From Rhodoferax sp. OV413 (GTDB taxonomy: Bacteria > Pseudomonadota > Gammaproteobacteria > Burkholderiales > Burkholderiaceae_C), in the NCBI RefSeq assembly GCF_900104385.1, contig NZ_FNJA01000002.1:186001-250000 (forward strand): a DNA stretch of 64,000 nt. Direction: 5' to 3'. Positions within the stretch are counted from its first letter, which is position 1; every line of letters starts with the position of its first letter. A program made the translations under genes and the position numbers. Below the pieces are notes generated by a model, which ran no database searches, was not told the DNA's origin, and worked only from the letters and a program-made list of their open reading frames with translations. This document shows positions 18,108-27,512 of this stretch, piece by piece.

Positions 18108-20951
18108 TTATTCGGCGGGTTGCCTGGGAGCTATGCCGCGGGGTACCAGGCAGGCACCGGGAAAAGCCAGCAACTGCTCCAGCGGTACTGCCTCGCTGAA
18201 CAGGAAGCCCTGGGCCAGCTGGCAGCCTTCGGCGGCCAGGAACTCTGCCTGTTCCCGCGTTTCCACGCCTTCGGCCACCACGACCTGGTTCAGGCAGCGT
18301 GCAATCGACAGAATGGCCCGCACCAGCTCGGCCCGGAAATGGTCGGTGGTGGCCGAGTGGATGAAGGATTTATCGATTTTGAGCGTGTCGATAGGAAACC
18401 GGGCCAGATAGGACAAGGCCGAATAGCCGGTGCCAAAGTCGTCAATCGCGATGGTGATGCCCATGTCGCGCAGCGCCTGCAAGGCACCGACCACCATGCT
18501 GTCTTCGCCCAGCAGCAGGCTTTCGGTGATCTCGAATTCGAGCCACTGGGCCTGGCAGCCGGTCTCGGACAGAATGCCCAGCACCTGCGGTACCAGGCCC
18601 GGCGCCTGTATCTGGCGGACCGACAGGTTGACCGCCACTTTGCGCGGCAGGGCTGCAGCAGCATTCCACGCGACGGCGGTCCGGCAGGATTCGCGCAGCA
18701 CCCAGGCGCCCAGCTCGTTGATCAAGCCGGAGTCTTCTGCCACCGGGATGAACTGCTCTGGTGACACCATGCCCAAGCGGGGGTGCGTCCAGCGCAACAG
18801 CGCCTCGCAGCCGACCATCGCGCCAGATTCCAGCAGCACCTTGGGCTGGTAGTGCAGCGCCAGCTCGCCGCGTTCCAGTGCGCGGCGCAGGTCGGACTCC
18901 AGCGTCAGCCGCTCCTGGGCGTGCACCGTCAGGTCCTTGGAGTAAAACCGGAAGTTGTTGCGCCCGAAGCGCTTGGCCGAGTACATCGCGGAGTCCGCGT
19001 ACTTGAGCAACTCTTCGGCTGTCTCGCTGTCCGACGGGTACACCGCAATACCGACGCTGCAGGACACGAAAATCTCCCGCCCCTCCAGCCAAAAACTCTG
19101 GTTGAAGGCCGCCAGCACCTTGCCCGCCACGCGCGCCAGATGGGCGCCGGCCCGGATCTGCGGCAACAGAATGCCGAACTCGTCGCCACCCAGCCGGGCC
19201 ACGGTGTCATAGCTGCGCACACTGGCACGCAGGCGCACGGCCACTTCTTTCAGCAAGGCGTCGCCCGCCGCATGGCCCATGGTGTCGTTGATCTGCTTGA
19301 AGCGGTCCAGGTCCACCACCATCACCCCGGCCTGGTAGTGGTGGTAGGCCGCGTCCTTCAGCATTTGCGCCAGCCGGTCATTGAACAGCACGCGGTTGGG
19401 CATGCCCGTCAGCGGGTCGTAAAAGGCCATCTGGTGGATCTTGTCCTGGTAGGCCTTGAGTTGGCTGATATCGCGCCCCACCATCAACACGCTGCTGACG
19501 TTGGCAGCGTCGCCGACTTCAGGCGTCAAACTGACCAAGCTGCAGATGCTGCGGTCCAGGGCATCGGCCCAGTGCAGCTCAAACTCAACCGATTCCCGGT
19601 TGTCCATCACGTAGGCCAAGTGCTGCGTCAGCACCGCTCCGGGCTGTGCACCTAACAGCGCCTCGGGCGAACATCCGAGCACCCGGGTGCTGGACCGCCC
19701 CAAGGCCTGCAGCAGCACCGGATTGGCATAGCGGCAGCCAAATTGCACGTCAAAACGCGCAATCACATCCGGTGAGTTTTCGACCAGGGTGCGGTATTCG
19801 TGCTCCCGGTTGGTCAGCTCCTGCTGCAGCTCCAGCCGTTGTGTCACATCGCGTGAAACGGTTATGAAATGCGGCCCCTGGTCTCCGATGGCACGCATTT
19901 GCGATACCGACAACTCAAACTGGCGCAGGCCCACAGGGGTCATGACCGAGATCACATGGCCCAAGGACACCCCCGTCTGTTCCGCCTCTACGTAGGCGAT
20001 CTCGGCAATCGCCACGCTCTCGGGCGACAGCACTTCTTGCAGCGTGCGCCCCAGCAAAGCCTCCCGGTTGGCTGCCAGTAACTCGGGGTTGCGCGTCCAT
20101 ACGTTCAGGTAGCGGCCGGCCCGGTCGGTTTCGAACAACAGGTCCGGGAAGGCATCAATGACCCCCTGCGTAAAGGCCAAGGCCTTCTGGAGTTCACTCT
20201 CCGTATGCTTGCGGTCCGTGATGTCGCGGGAATAGCCGACCGTGCCGACCACCTTGCCGTGCTCGTGCAGCGGGGACTTCCACACCTCCATCCAGCGCCG
20301 TTGGTCATGCTCATCGACATACAGCTCCTCCACGTAGTGGGCCACGCCCGCCGCCATGACGGCCTGGTCGTCGGCCACGTACATCTCTGCCAGATCCTTC
20401 GGAAAGAACTCGAATTCGGTCCGACCTTCCAGCTCCGCGGTGGAAGCCACCCGCGCCACCCTGGCGTAGGCGGTGTTGGCCGCCAGCAGGCGGCTGTGTT
20501 CGTCCTTGAGCCAGACAAAAAAGGGAAACTCGTCGAGCAAGGTGCGCCAATACTGCTGGCGCTGCTGCAGGGCTTGCTGCATCCGCTGGGCTTCCGTCAT
20601 ATCGCGGACGATGGACACGGCAAACAACCGCCCCTCCCGTCGCAGAGTCACGCCATGCACTTGCACGGCAATCCGTTTGCCGCTGTGCGTCTGGTGCACC
20701 GTGTCGATGACGAAGGCCTGACCCTGGGGGCTCTGCAGTATTTCCAGGCACCGCTCCCTGGAGATATTCGGGTCTATGTCCGGCGGCCCCATGGTCAGCA
20801 GCGCTTCGCGGCTGTATTCCAAGGCGCGGGTGGCGGCATCGTTCACATAGACGAAGCGCCCCTCCGCGCCGGTGATGAACACGCCATCCTGGTAGAGGTC
20901 GAGCCCCTTGCCCAGCAGTACCCAGGCCAGGTTGGGGTCATCGACCGGCAT
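18108..20951 (-). CDS. PAS-PAS-PAS-PAS-GGDEF-EAL cyclic-di-GMP signalling protein
   Basis: A 947-residue protein that should control cyclic-di-GMP. About four PAS sensor domains span residues 10-510 (examples: [40 protein letters not shown]), followed by GGDEF at about 520-680 with intact [10 protein letters not shown], and EAL at about 690-940 with [16 protein letters not shown] and [13 protein letters not shown]. Both catalytic sites look complete, so it may be bifunctional. No transmembrane segment is evident, suggesting a cytosolic sensor of redox state, light or ligand. Start at [10 protein letters not shown] (20951), whose codons overlap the last 14 bp of acuI. Confidence 0.92.
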   Translation of the reverse strand: MPVDDPNLAWVLLGKGLDLYQDGVFITGAEGRFVYVNDAATRALEYSREALLTMGPPDIDPNISRERCLEILQSPQGQAFVIDTVHQTHSGKRIAVQVHGVTLRREGRLFAVSIVRDMTEAQRMQQALQQRQQYWRTLLDEFPFFVWLKDEHSRLLAANTAYARVARVASTAELEGRTEFEFFPKDLAEMYVADDQAVMAAGVAHYVEELYVDEHDQRRWMEVWKSPLHEHGKVVGTVGYSRDITDRKHTESELQKALAFTQGVIDAFPDLLFETDRAGRYLNVWTRNPELLAANREALLGRTLQEVLSPESVAIAEIAYVEAEQTGVSLGHVISVMTPVGLRQFELSVSQMRAIGDQGPHFITVSRDVTQRLELQQELTNREHEYRTLVENSPDVIARFDVQFGCRYANPVLLQALGRSSTRVLGCSPEALLGAQPGAVLTQHLAYVMDNRESVEFELHWADALDRSICSLVSLTPEVGDAANVSSVLMVGRDISQLKAYQDKIHQMAFYDPLTGMPNRVLFNDRLAQMLKDAAYHHYQAGVMVVDLDRFKQINDTMGHAAGDALLKEVAVRLRASVRSYDTVARLGGDEFGILLPQIRAGAHLARVAGKVLAAFNQSFWLEGREIFVSCSVGIAVYPSDSETAEELLKYADSAMYSAKRFGRNNFRFYSKDLTVHAQERLTLESDLRRALERGELALHYQPKVLLESGAMVGCEALLRWTHPRLGMVSPEQFIPVAEDSGLINELGAWVLRESCRTAVAWNAAAALPRKVAVNLSVRQIQAPGLVPQVLGILSETGCQAQWLEFEITESLLLGEDSMVVGALQALRDMGITIAIDDFGTGYSALSYLARFPIDTLKIDKSFIHSATTDHFRAELVRAILSIARCLNQVVVAEGVETREQAEFLAAEGCQLAQGFLFSEAVPLEQLLAFPGACLVPRGIAPRQPAE

Positions 20952-21957
20952 GCAGCCCGCTCCCCGCTGCCAGGCCGCGCTGCACATCCACCACCACCCG
21001 CCCGCGCACCGATCCTTGGAGCAGTGCGGTGCCCACGGCAATCGCTTCCGACAGGCCAATCTCCTGCGTGATCGCCTCCAGCTTGGCCACGTCCAGGTCG
21101 CTGGCCAGCCGCTGCCAGGCCTGCTGGCGCAGTGCCAGCGGGGCCATCACGCTGTCGATGCCATACAGGGTGATGCCGCGCAGAATGAAGGGCGCCACGC
21201 TGGCTGGGAAATCCATGCCGCCGGCCAGCCCGCAGGCGGCAACCGCGCCGCGGTACTTGGTCGTCGCGCAGGCATTGGCCAGGGTGTGGCTGCCGACCGC
21301 ATCGACCACGCCGGCCCAGCGCTCCTTGCCCAGCGGCTTGCCGGGGGCACCGAGCTCGGCCCGGTCGATGATGCGGGCGGCACCCAGCGACTGCAGGTAG
21401 TCGGCTTCCGAGGCCCGGCCTGTAGACGCCACCACCGTGTAGCCCAGCCCGGCCAGCAAGGCGATGGCCACGCTGCCCACGCCGCCGTTGGCGCCGGTCA
21501 CCAGGATCTCGCCGTCCGCCGGGCGGATGCCGTGCTTTTCCAGCGCCAGCACGCAAAGCATGGCGGTATAGCCGGCCGTGCCTATGGCCATGGCCTGGCG
21601 GGTGCTGAACACCGGCGGCAGGTCGACCAGCCAGTCGCCGTGCACCCGCGCCATCTGGGCCAGGCCGCCGCTATGGCTTTCGCCCACGCCCCAGCCGTTC
21701 AGGATGGCCTGGTCGCCGGGGCGCCAGGCCGGGTGGCTGCTGTGCACCACCGTGCCCGCAAAGTCGATGCCCGGCACCAGCGGGAAGCGCCGCACCACCG
21801 GCGATTGGCCGGTGATGGCCAGCCCGTCCTTGTAGTTCAGCGTAGACCATTCGACGCGCAGCGTGACATCGCCCTCGCCGAGCAGGCCATCGTCGATGTC
21901 CTGCAGCGTGGCGCGGTGGCCCGCGTCGTCCTTGGTCACCAGAATTCCTGTGAACAT
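20938..21957 (-). CDS. acuI: AcuI/YhdH-type acrylyl-CoA reductase (MDR family)
   Basis: A 339-residue zinc-independent medium-chain dehydrogenase/reductase. The pattern [46 protein letters not shown] (NADPH site) and a C-terminal GRVVVDV matches AcuI, which reduces acryloyl-CoA to propionyl-CoA and so detoxifies this reactive intermediate. AAGGAG lies before the ATG. Its last bases overlap the start of the PAS-GGDEF-EAL gene, so both are read from one message. Confidence 0.88.
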   Translation of the reverse strand: MFTGILVTKDDAGHRATLQDIDDGLLGEGDVTLRVEWSTLNYKDGLAITGQSPVVRRFPLVPGIDFAGTVVHSSHPAWRPGDQAILNGWGVGESHSGGLAQMARVHGDWLVDLPPVFSTRQAMAIGTAGYTAMLCVLALEKHGIRPADGEILVTGANGGVGSVAIALLAGLGYTVVASTGRASEADYLQSLGAARIIDRAELGAPGKPLGKERWAGVVDAVGSHTLANACATTKYRGAVAACGLAGGMDFPASVAPFILRGITLYGIDSVMAPLALRQQAWQRLASDLDVAKLEAITQEIGLSEAIAVGTALLQGSVRGRVVVDVQRGLAAGSGLHAGR

Positions 21958-22011
21958 CGTGTCTCCTTGCGTGGATGGCTGATCCTAAGGCTTGGCCGTG
22001 CTTGCGGTGTA

Positions 22012-22072
22012 AATTTAGATAAAACAGGGCTGCAGCGCTTATTCTGCCTGCGCAAGCTGCTATGTTTTTAGG
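22012..22072 (+). repeat. Dispersed repeat copy 5
   Basis: AAAACAGGGCTGCAGCGCTT, then CTGCCTGCGCAAGCTGCTAT and a T-rich end. Lies between the divergent acuI and TPR-glycosyltransferase genes. Confidence 0.75.
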
Positions 22073-22118
22073 ATGAAATCGGTACCGCGTACCATGCGCG
22101 ACAGAGGAGTTTTACCCG

Positions 22119-23495
22119 ATGGCAGACACAGCTTCCAGCGCCGAGGCGCTGTTCTTCGACGGCACGCGGCGCCTGGCGGCCGGCGATGCCGCGGGTGCCG
22201 AGGCCAGCCTGCGCCAGGCCCTGGCCTTGGCGCCGACCCTGGCCGAAGCCCATGCCAACCTGGGCCTGGCGCTGGAGGCCCGCGGCGCGCTCGACCAGGC
22301 GGTGGCCAGCTACCGCCAGTCCATCGCCCACAACCCCACGTTGGCGCCCACCTACCTCAATCTGGCCGGCGTGCTGATCCTGCAGCGCCAGCTGGACGAT
22401 GCCGAGGTGGCCTGCGCCCAGGCGCTGCGGCTGCGCCGCGACGACCCCGACACCTGGTGCAACCTGGCGGTGGTCTACGCCCGCATGGGCCTGGAGCAGG
22501 AGTCCGAAGACTGCTGCCTCGAAGCCCTGGCGCTGGACCCCCAGCACGCCAAGACCCGCTTCAACCTGGCCTATTTGCTGCTGCGCCAGGGCCGGCTGGA
22601 GGAAGGCTGGGCGCACTTCGAGTCGCGCGACTGGTATGCGGCCCTGGCCGCGCACATGGACTGCCCGCGCTGGCAGGGCGAGCCGCTGGCCGGCCAGTCG
22701 GTGCTGATTGGCTACGAGGCCGGGCATGGCGACATGCTGCAGTTTGGCCGCTATACCGCCGAGCTGAAGGTGCGCGGCGCCGGCCACGTGACCCTGCTGT
22801 GCCACCCGCCGCTGAAACGCCTGCTGGCGACGCTGCCCGGCGTGGACGCGCTGCTGGGCTTTGACGAAGACCTGCCCACCGGCCGCTGGGACTACTGGAC
22901 CCCGCTGCTCAGCCTGCCCTACTACTGCCAGACGCGGCTGGACAGCATTCCGGCCGCGCTGCCCTATCTGCGCGCCGAACCAGCGTTGCGCGCCGAATGG
23001 GCGCCCCGGCTGCCGGCCGGGCGCTTGCGCGTCGGCCTGGTCTGGAAGGGCAACCCAAAGTTTGAAAACGATGCCGAGCGTTCGCTGCCCAGCCTGGCCA
23101 CGCTGCAACCTGTGCTGGCGCTGGCCGAGCGGGCGGGGGTGTGCTTCATCAGCCTGCAAAAAGGCGCGGGAGAAGCCGAATCCGCCCCTGGGCTGGCCAC
23201 CGCGCTAGGCCCGCAGATCCGCGACTTTGCCGACACCGCCGCCATCCTCGACCAGCTGGACCTGCTGATCACGGTGGACACCGCTGTCGCCCACCTGGCC
23301 GGCGCTCTGGGCAAACCGGTGTGGTTGCTGCTGCCCGACTATTTGACCGACTGGCGCTGGCTGACCGAGCGCAGCGACTCGCCCTGGTACCCGGGGGTGT
23401 TGCGGCTGTTCCGCCAACCGGCTGGGGGGGGCTGGGATGCGGTCATTTCCCAATTGGCCGCAGCCCTGCAAGCGCGGGTGGACGAGAAAGCCTGA
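22119..23495 (+). CDS. TPR-repeat protein with glycosyltransferase family 9-like domain
   Basis: A 458-residue fusion. Residues about 5-190 hold tetratricopeptide repeats (AEAHANLGLALEARGALDQAV; APTYLNLAGVLILQRQLDDAE; DTWCNLAVVYARMGLEQESE). The C-terminal part has the heptosyltransferase-like GT-B pattern: VGLVWKGNPKFENDAERSLP and DLLITVDTAVAHLAGALGKPVWLLLP. Such proteins probably glycosylate an acceptor held by the TPR scaffold; donor and acceptor are unknown. GAGGAG precedes the ATG with 9-bp spacing. Confidence 0.85.
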   Translation: MADTASSAEALFFDGTRRLAAGDAAGAEASLRQALALAPTLAEAHANLGLALEARGALDQAVASYRQSIAHNPTLAPTYLNLAGVLILQRQLDDAEVACAQALRLRRDDPDTWCNLAVVYARMGLEQESEDCCLEALALDPQHAKTRFNLAYLLLRQGRLEEGWAHFESRDWYAALAAHMDCPRWQGEPLAGQSVLIGYEAGHGDMLQFGRYTAELKVRGAGHVTLLCHPPLKRLLATLPGVDALLGFDEDLPTGRWDYWTPLLSLPYYCQTRLDSIPAALPYLRAEPALRAEWAPRLPAGRLRVGLVWKGNPKFENDAERSLPSLATLQPVLALAERAGVCFISLQKGAGEAESAPGLATALGPQIRDFADTAAILDQLDLLITVDTAVAHLAGALGKPVWLLLPDYLTDWRWLTERSDSPWYPGVLRLFRQPAGGGWDAVISQLAAALQARVDEKA

Positions 23496-23529
23496 CCAAG
23501 GCCTGGCCAGGCCTTGGGTCCGGCGAGAT

Positions 23530-24264
23530 TCAGGCTGCGCTTTTTCGGCGCTTGGGCACCGGCGCGGTCTCGGCTTCTGTAGCGGCGCGGCTCAGGTCGT
23601 GGGTGACCGTGCGGGCCTTGCTCTCCATGGCGTGGTCGAACATCGCGCGGCCGGCGGCTTCGGGGTCGCGGGAGGCGATGGCGTCGACGATGGGGCGGTG
23701 TTCGCTGGCGGTGATAGGCATCAGCCAGCCATCGGCCAGGTTCAGCCGGCGGAACAGCGACAGTTCCTTGATCAGCTTGCGGTAAATCTCGGTGAGCTTG
23801 CGGTTGCCGGCCAGCTCCACCAGCCGGTCGTGGAATTGCAGGTTCAGCAGGTGGTAGTTGTAGGCATCCTTGGACTTCACCTTGCGCTCCATGGCGGTGA
23901 CCATGGCCTTGATTTCCTTCAGCTCGGCCGGCGTGATGCGCAGTGCCAGCTGGCGGCCCACCAGCTCGTCCAGCTGGGCGCGCAGGTCAAAGATTTCTAC
24001 CGCCTCGTCGGTGTGGATGTCGCGCACAAACACGCCGCGGTTCTTCTCCACCCGCACCAGGCCGCCTTCTTCGAGCATGCGAAAGGCCTCGCGCACCGGG
24101 CCGCGCGAAACGCCGAGTTTCAGCGCCAGCGTGGCCTCGATCAGCTTGGTGCCGGGGCTGTATTCACCGGCCAGGATGGCACGCTCAATCTCTTGCTGCA
24201 CCACACTGGTCAGCGAGCTGCTTTGCAGCAGGGCAATGGTCTGGTGGGGAGCGGCGGCTTGCAT
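23530..24264 (-). CDS. GntR family (FadR/FCD) transcriptional regulator
   Basis: A 244-residue repressor-type protein: winged helix at about 15-85 (ILAGEYSPGTKLIEATLALKLGVSRGPVREAFRMLEEGGLV) and an all-helical FCD ligand domain with metal-binding positions FDLRAQLDE, HDRLVELAG and EHRPIVDAI. FCD regulators respond to carboxylates or amines. It lies 36 bp downstream of the APC permease, in the same operon, and is divergent from the gamma-glutamyl pathway. The 26-bp palindrome at 25977-26002 is its likely operator. Confidence 0.88.
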   Translation of the reverse strand: MQAAAPHQTIALLQSSSLTSVVQQEIERAILAGEYSPGTKLIEATLALKLGVSRGPVREAFRMLEEGGLVRVEKNRGVFVRDIHTDEAVEIFDLRAQLDELVGRQLALRITPAELKEIKAMVTAMERKVKSKDAYNYHLLNLQFHDRLVELAGNRKLTEIYRKLIKELSLFRRLNLADGWLMPITASEHRPIVDAIASRDPEAAGRAMFDHAMESKARTVTHDLSRAATEAETAPVPKRRKSAA

Positions 24265-24300
24265 GGCCCGAATTGGATCACAGATTGCGGCGGTTTCGCC

Positions 24301-25779
24301 TTAGCGCCGGCCCAGGCTGGTGACCGGCGGGCCCTTGAAACGGCGGCGTTCGAAGCCGAACCAGACCACCGCCGTCAGCGCCAGAAACACCAGCGTGATC
24401 TTCAACGCCGCGTCGTTCGGCGGCTGCACGCCCAGGAACAGAATCAGCGCCACACTGGCCACCACCAGCAGCGCTACCAGCCGGTACGCCGGTCCCATGT
24501 CCCAGGGGCCCATCTTGGTCCAGCTGCGGCCATAGGCGATGCCGCCGAGTGCCACTGGCAGCCCGTATGAGATGAAGATGAAGATCACCGTCACCGACAC
24601 GATGGTGGTGTAGGCCGGGGTGTACAGCGTAAACAGCACCGCGATGGTGGCCGCGGTCCAGATCGCCGCCACCGGCGAGCGCAGCGTGCTGTGCACCCGT
24701 TTCAGTGCGCTGGACGCAGGCAGGCCGCCGTCGCGGGCAAAGGCAAAAATCATCCGCGAGGCCGAGGTCACCGTAGCCAGCCCGCACAGAAACTGTGACG
24801 CGGTGATGGCCACGTACAAAGCGGTCTTCAGCGGCATCGGCAGCACGGCTTCCATCGTCGCAAAAAACACATTGCCGCCGCTGGCCGCGGCCTTGTCCAT
24901 GTCCGGAATGGCGATGACAAATGCGCACAGCATCAGGTAGCCGAACAGCGACGAATACAGCACCGAGGTGACGATGCCCTTGGGCACGGCGCGCGAGGCG
25001 CCCACGGTTTCCTCGGCGGTATGGGCGGATGCGTCAAAGCCGGTGATGGTGTAGATCGGCAGCAGCAGGCCCAAGCCGAACAGCATCCACAGGCTGTCGG
25101 TCGCGGGCCAGACGTCGCCGCCGGCCGGCCCGCTGTAGTTTTTGAAGGTGACCAGCCGGGCGAAGTCGTAGCTGGGCGCAAAGGCCAGCAGCGCAATGGT
25201 CAGTGCGATCGCGGTGGCAAAGATCAGGTAGCCGCTGATGTCGGTCAGGAAGGCAGTGAGTTTGATGCCCACGTGGTTGGCCAGCGCCTGCAGCGCGGTG
25301 ATGCCGATCACAAAGCTGGCTTGCGTGGTAAACGTAGGCTCCCAGCCTAGTGCCGGGCCAAAGGCGCCGATGAAAAAGTAGAAGGTGCCCACGTTGATCG
25401 CACCCAGCACGGTTACCAGGCCCAGCAGGTTCAGCCAGGCGGTCAGCCAGCCCCAGCCGCGCCCACCCAGGATGGAACTCCAGTGGTACAAGCCCCCGGC
25501 GGTGGGATAGGCCGAACCGATCTGCGCCATGCCCAGCGCAAACACAAAACTGATCGCGCTGCCAATCAGCCAGCCGATGCCAATGGCTGCGCCACCGACG
25601 CCCGAGATACCCTGCGACAGCGAATTGATGCCGCCGGACAGGATGCAGATGATGGAAAACGAGATCGCGAAATTGGAGAACGGCTTCATGCTGCGCGACA
25701 GTTCCTGGGTGTAACCCATGCCCTGCAAGATGCGTGCGTCGTCACTCAGCTCGGCCACCTTGGCGGTTGGAATATTCAT
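24301..25779 (-). CDS. APC family amino acid/amine permease
   Basis: A 492-residue inner-membrane transporter with about twelve hydrophobic segments. It opens with RSMKPFSNFAISFSIICILSGGINSLSQG, and contains TGFDASAHTAEETVGASRAVPKGI, typical of the amino acid/choline-type branch that includes GABA and amine permeases. Substrate not determinable; the divergent gamma-glutamyl operon points to an amine or amino alcohol. Start at MNIPTAKVAEL (25779) with GGGAG upstream. Its promoter lies in the shared 347-bp region 25780-26126. Confidence 0.85.
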   Translation of the reverse strand: MNIPTAKVAELSDDARILQGMGYTQELSRSMKPFSNFAISFSIICILSGGINSLSQGISGVGGAAIGIGWLIGSAISFVFALGMAQIGSAYPTAGGLYHWSSILGGRGWGWLTAWLNLLGLVTVLGAINVGTFYFFIGAFGPALGWEPTFTTQASFVIGITALQALANHVGIKLTAFLTDISGYLIFATAIALTIALLAFAPSYDFARLVTFKNYSGPAGGDVWPATDSLWMLFGLGLLLPIYTITGFDASAHTAEETVGASRAVPKGIVTSVLYSSLFGYLMLCAFVIAIPDMDKAAASGGNVFFATMEAVLPMPLKTALYVAITASQFLCGLATVTSASRMIFAFARDGGLPASSALKRVHSTLRSPVAAIWTAATIAVLFTLYTPAYTTIVSVTVIFIFISYGLPVALGGIAYGRSWTKMGPWDMGPAYRLVALLVVASVALILFLGVQPPNDAALKITLVFLALTAVVWFGFERRRFKGPPVTSLGRR

Positions 25780-25976
25780 CAGATGTAGCTCCCGAATAAG
25801 GGGTTGAAATGTGTATGTGTCTGACCATCCAAGCCCATCGGGCGGCAGGGTGTGCCGCGCATGCCCGGATGTTCCGGCGGTGCCTTGCTGCGCTCTGCGC
25901 CGACCGCAAAGGTCGGCGTGCACATGCGCACCGCCGCTGCACGGTGTAACCGCGAAGCTGGCGCAGTGCAAGAAAA

Positions 25977-26002
25977 AATGCAGATTGTTAACAATCTGCA
26001 TT
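25977..26002. promoter_or_regulatory. 26-bp perfect palindrome, probable GntR operator
   Basis: The half-site AATGCAGATTGTT is followed by its exact reverse complement, centred on TTGTTAACAA. This fits the TTGTnnACAA type of FadR-family sites. It lies in the only gene-free stretch between the permease-gntR operon and the divergent ligase operon, ending 6 bp before the -35 box of the latter. Apart from this and the promoter elements, I see nothing else in 25780-26126. Confidence 0.7.
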
Positions 26003-26008
26003 CCCCGA

Positions 26009-26037
26009 TTGACATCCATCGGTACACGCGTTTCAAT
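26009..26037 (+). promoter_or_regulatory. Sigma-70-type promoter of the gamma-glutamyl operon
   Basis: TTGACA (26009-26014), 17-bp spacer, TTCAAT (26032-26037). The -35 is perfect and the -10 matches 4 of 6. The adjoining palindrome could let the GntR protein block polymerase. The leader to the ATG would be about 80 nt. Confidence 0.5.
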
Positions 26038-26126
26038 AGAACGGCCTCGACACAAGACCACAAAGCTGGGTGGGCACGCATGCGGCACCATGCGCCTGCC
26101 CTCGGCTTACAACCACAAGAGACAAG

Positions 26127-27512
26127 ATGGCATCCAAATCCAAAACCGTTTCCCACCATCCTGCGCTGGCCGCGTTGCAGAAATCCGGCGCCGCCAAGGT
26201 CAAGGTCGCCGTGACCGACATCGACGGCGTGCTGCGCGGCAAATACCTGCACATCGACAAGTTCCTCGGCGCGGCCGAGCCCTACCCGGCGGGCGGCTTC
26301 GGCTTCTGCGACGTGGTGCTGGGCTGGGACATGACCGACACCTGCTACGACAACACCAGCGTCACCGGCTGGCAGCACGGCTTCCCCGATGCGCTGGCCC
26401 GGCTCGACCTGGGCACTGCGCGCCATGTGCCCTGGGACAGCCAGGTGCCGTTCTTCCTGGGCGAATTCGTGCTGGCCGATGGCACGCCGCACCCGCTGTG
26501 CCCGCGCCAGACGTTGAAGCGTGTGCTCCAGCGGGCCGAGAAAATGGGCTTGCAGGTGATGACCGGCATGGAATTCGAGTGGTACAACTTTCTGGAAACC
26601 CCGCACAGCTGGGCCGAGAAGAAGGGCGTGGGCGCAACCCCGCTGACCCCGGGCATGTTTGGCTATTCGCTGCTGCGCATGAACCAGAACCGGCCGTTCT
26701 TCAACGCCTTGATGGACGAGATGCGCGATTTCGGCGTGCCCATCGAAGGCCTGCACACCGAGACCGGGCCGGGCGTGTTCGAAGTCGCCATCGGTTTCAG
26801 CGAAGCCCTGGCCCAGGCCGACCGGGCCGTGCTGTTCAAGACCGGGGCCAAGGAGATCGGCGCGCGCTTCGGCATCATGCCCAGCTTCATGGCCAAGCCG
26901 CACCAACAGCTGCCGGGCTGCAGCGGCCACATCCACCAAAGTTTGAGCGACGGTAAAAACAACCTGTTCTTCGACGCCAAGAACCCGCGCAAGATGAGCA
27001 AGCTGTTCGAGAGCTACCTGGCCGGCCAGTTGGCCTGCATGGTGGACTTCGGCCCGATGATCTGGCCCACCATCAACAGCTACAAGCGCCTGGTCGACGG
27101 CTGCTGGGCGCCGGTCAAGCCCACCTGGGGCGTGGACAACCGTACCGCCAGCTTCCGCGTGATTGCCGGCAGCCCCAAGGCCACGCGGCTGGAAACCCGC
27201 TGCCCCGGCGCCGACGTGAACCCCTATCTGGCCATGGCCGCCGTCATCGCCGCCGGGCTCGACGGGGTGGAAAAGGGCTTGAAGTTGACCACCCCGCCCA
27301 TCACCGGCACCAACGGCGGCGCCGAGCACATCGCCCGCGCACCGCGCACCCTGATCGAAACCACCCGGCTGTTTCAAAAATCTGCGGTCGCACGCGACTG
27401 GTTGGGCGATACTTTTGTCGACCACTTCGCCGCCACCCGCGAATGGGAATGGCGTCAGTGGCTGGATGCCGTGACCGATTGGGAAATGAAACGCTACTTC
27501 GAGATTATTTAA
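26127..27512 (+). CDS. Gamma-glutamyl-amine ligase (glutamine synthetase family), probable gamma-glutamylethanolamide synthetase
   Basis: A 461-residue glutamine-synthetase-fold enzyme expected to join glutamate to an amine using ATP. Active-site motifs are visible: MTGMEFEWYNF, TETGPGVFEVAI (metal Glu), GCSGHIHQSL (His) and NRTASFRV (Arg). It lacks the adenylylation-site region of GlnA, like PuuA, IpuC and the Streptomyces GlnA4. The next genes encode an alcohol dehydrogenase, an aldehyde dehydrogenase and a gamma-glutamyl hydrolase, so the glutamylated amine should carry a primary alcohol. Ethanolamine is therefore the likely substrate, supported by the eut genes downstream; alaninol or another amino alcohol is possible. 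Start at MASKSKTVSHH. The stop overlaps the next ATG (TAATG). Confidence 0.82.
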   Translation: MASKSKTVSHHPALAALQKSGAAKVKVAVTDIDGVLRGKYLHIDKFLGAAEPYPAGGFGFCDVVLGWDMTDTCYDNTSVTGWQHGFPDALARLDLGTARHVPWDSQVPFFLGEFVLADGTPHPLCPRQTLKRVLQRAEKMGLQVMTGMEFEWYNFLETPHSWAEKKGVGATPLTPGMFGYSLLRMNQNRPFFNALMDEMRDFGVPIEGLHTETGPGVFEVAIGFSEALAQADRAVLFKTGAKEIGARFGIMPSFMAKPHQQLPGCSGHIHQSLSDGKNNLFFDAKNPRKMSKLFESYLAGQLACMVDFGPMIWPTINSYKRLVDGCWAPVKPTWGVDNRTASFRVIAGSPKATRLETRCPGADVNPYLAMAAVIAAGLDGVEKGLKLTTPPITGTNGGAEHIARAPRTLIETTRLFQKSAVARDWLGDTFVDHFAATREWEWRQWLDAVTDWEMKRYFEII

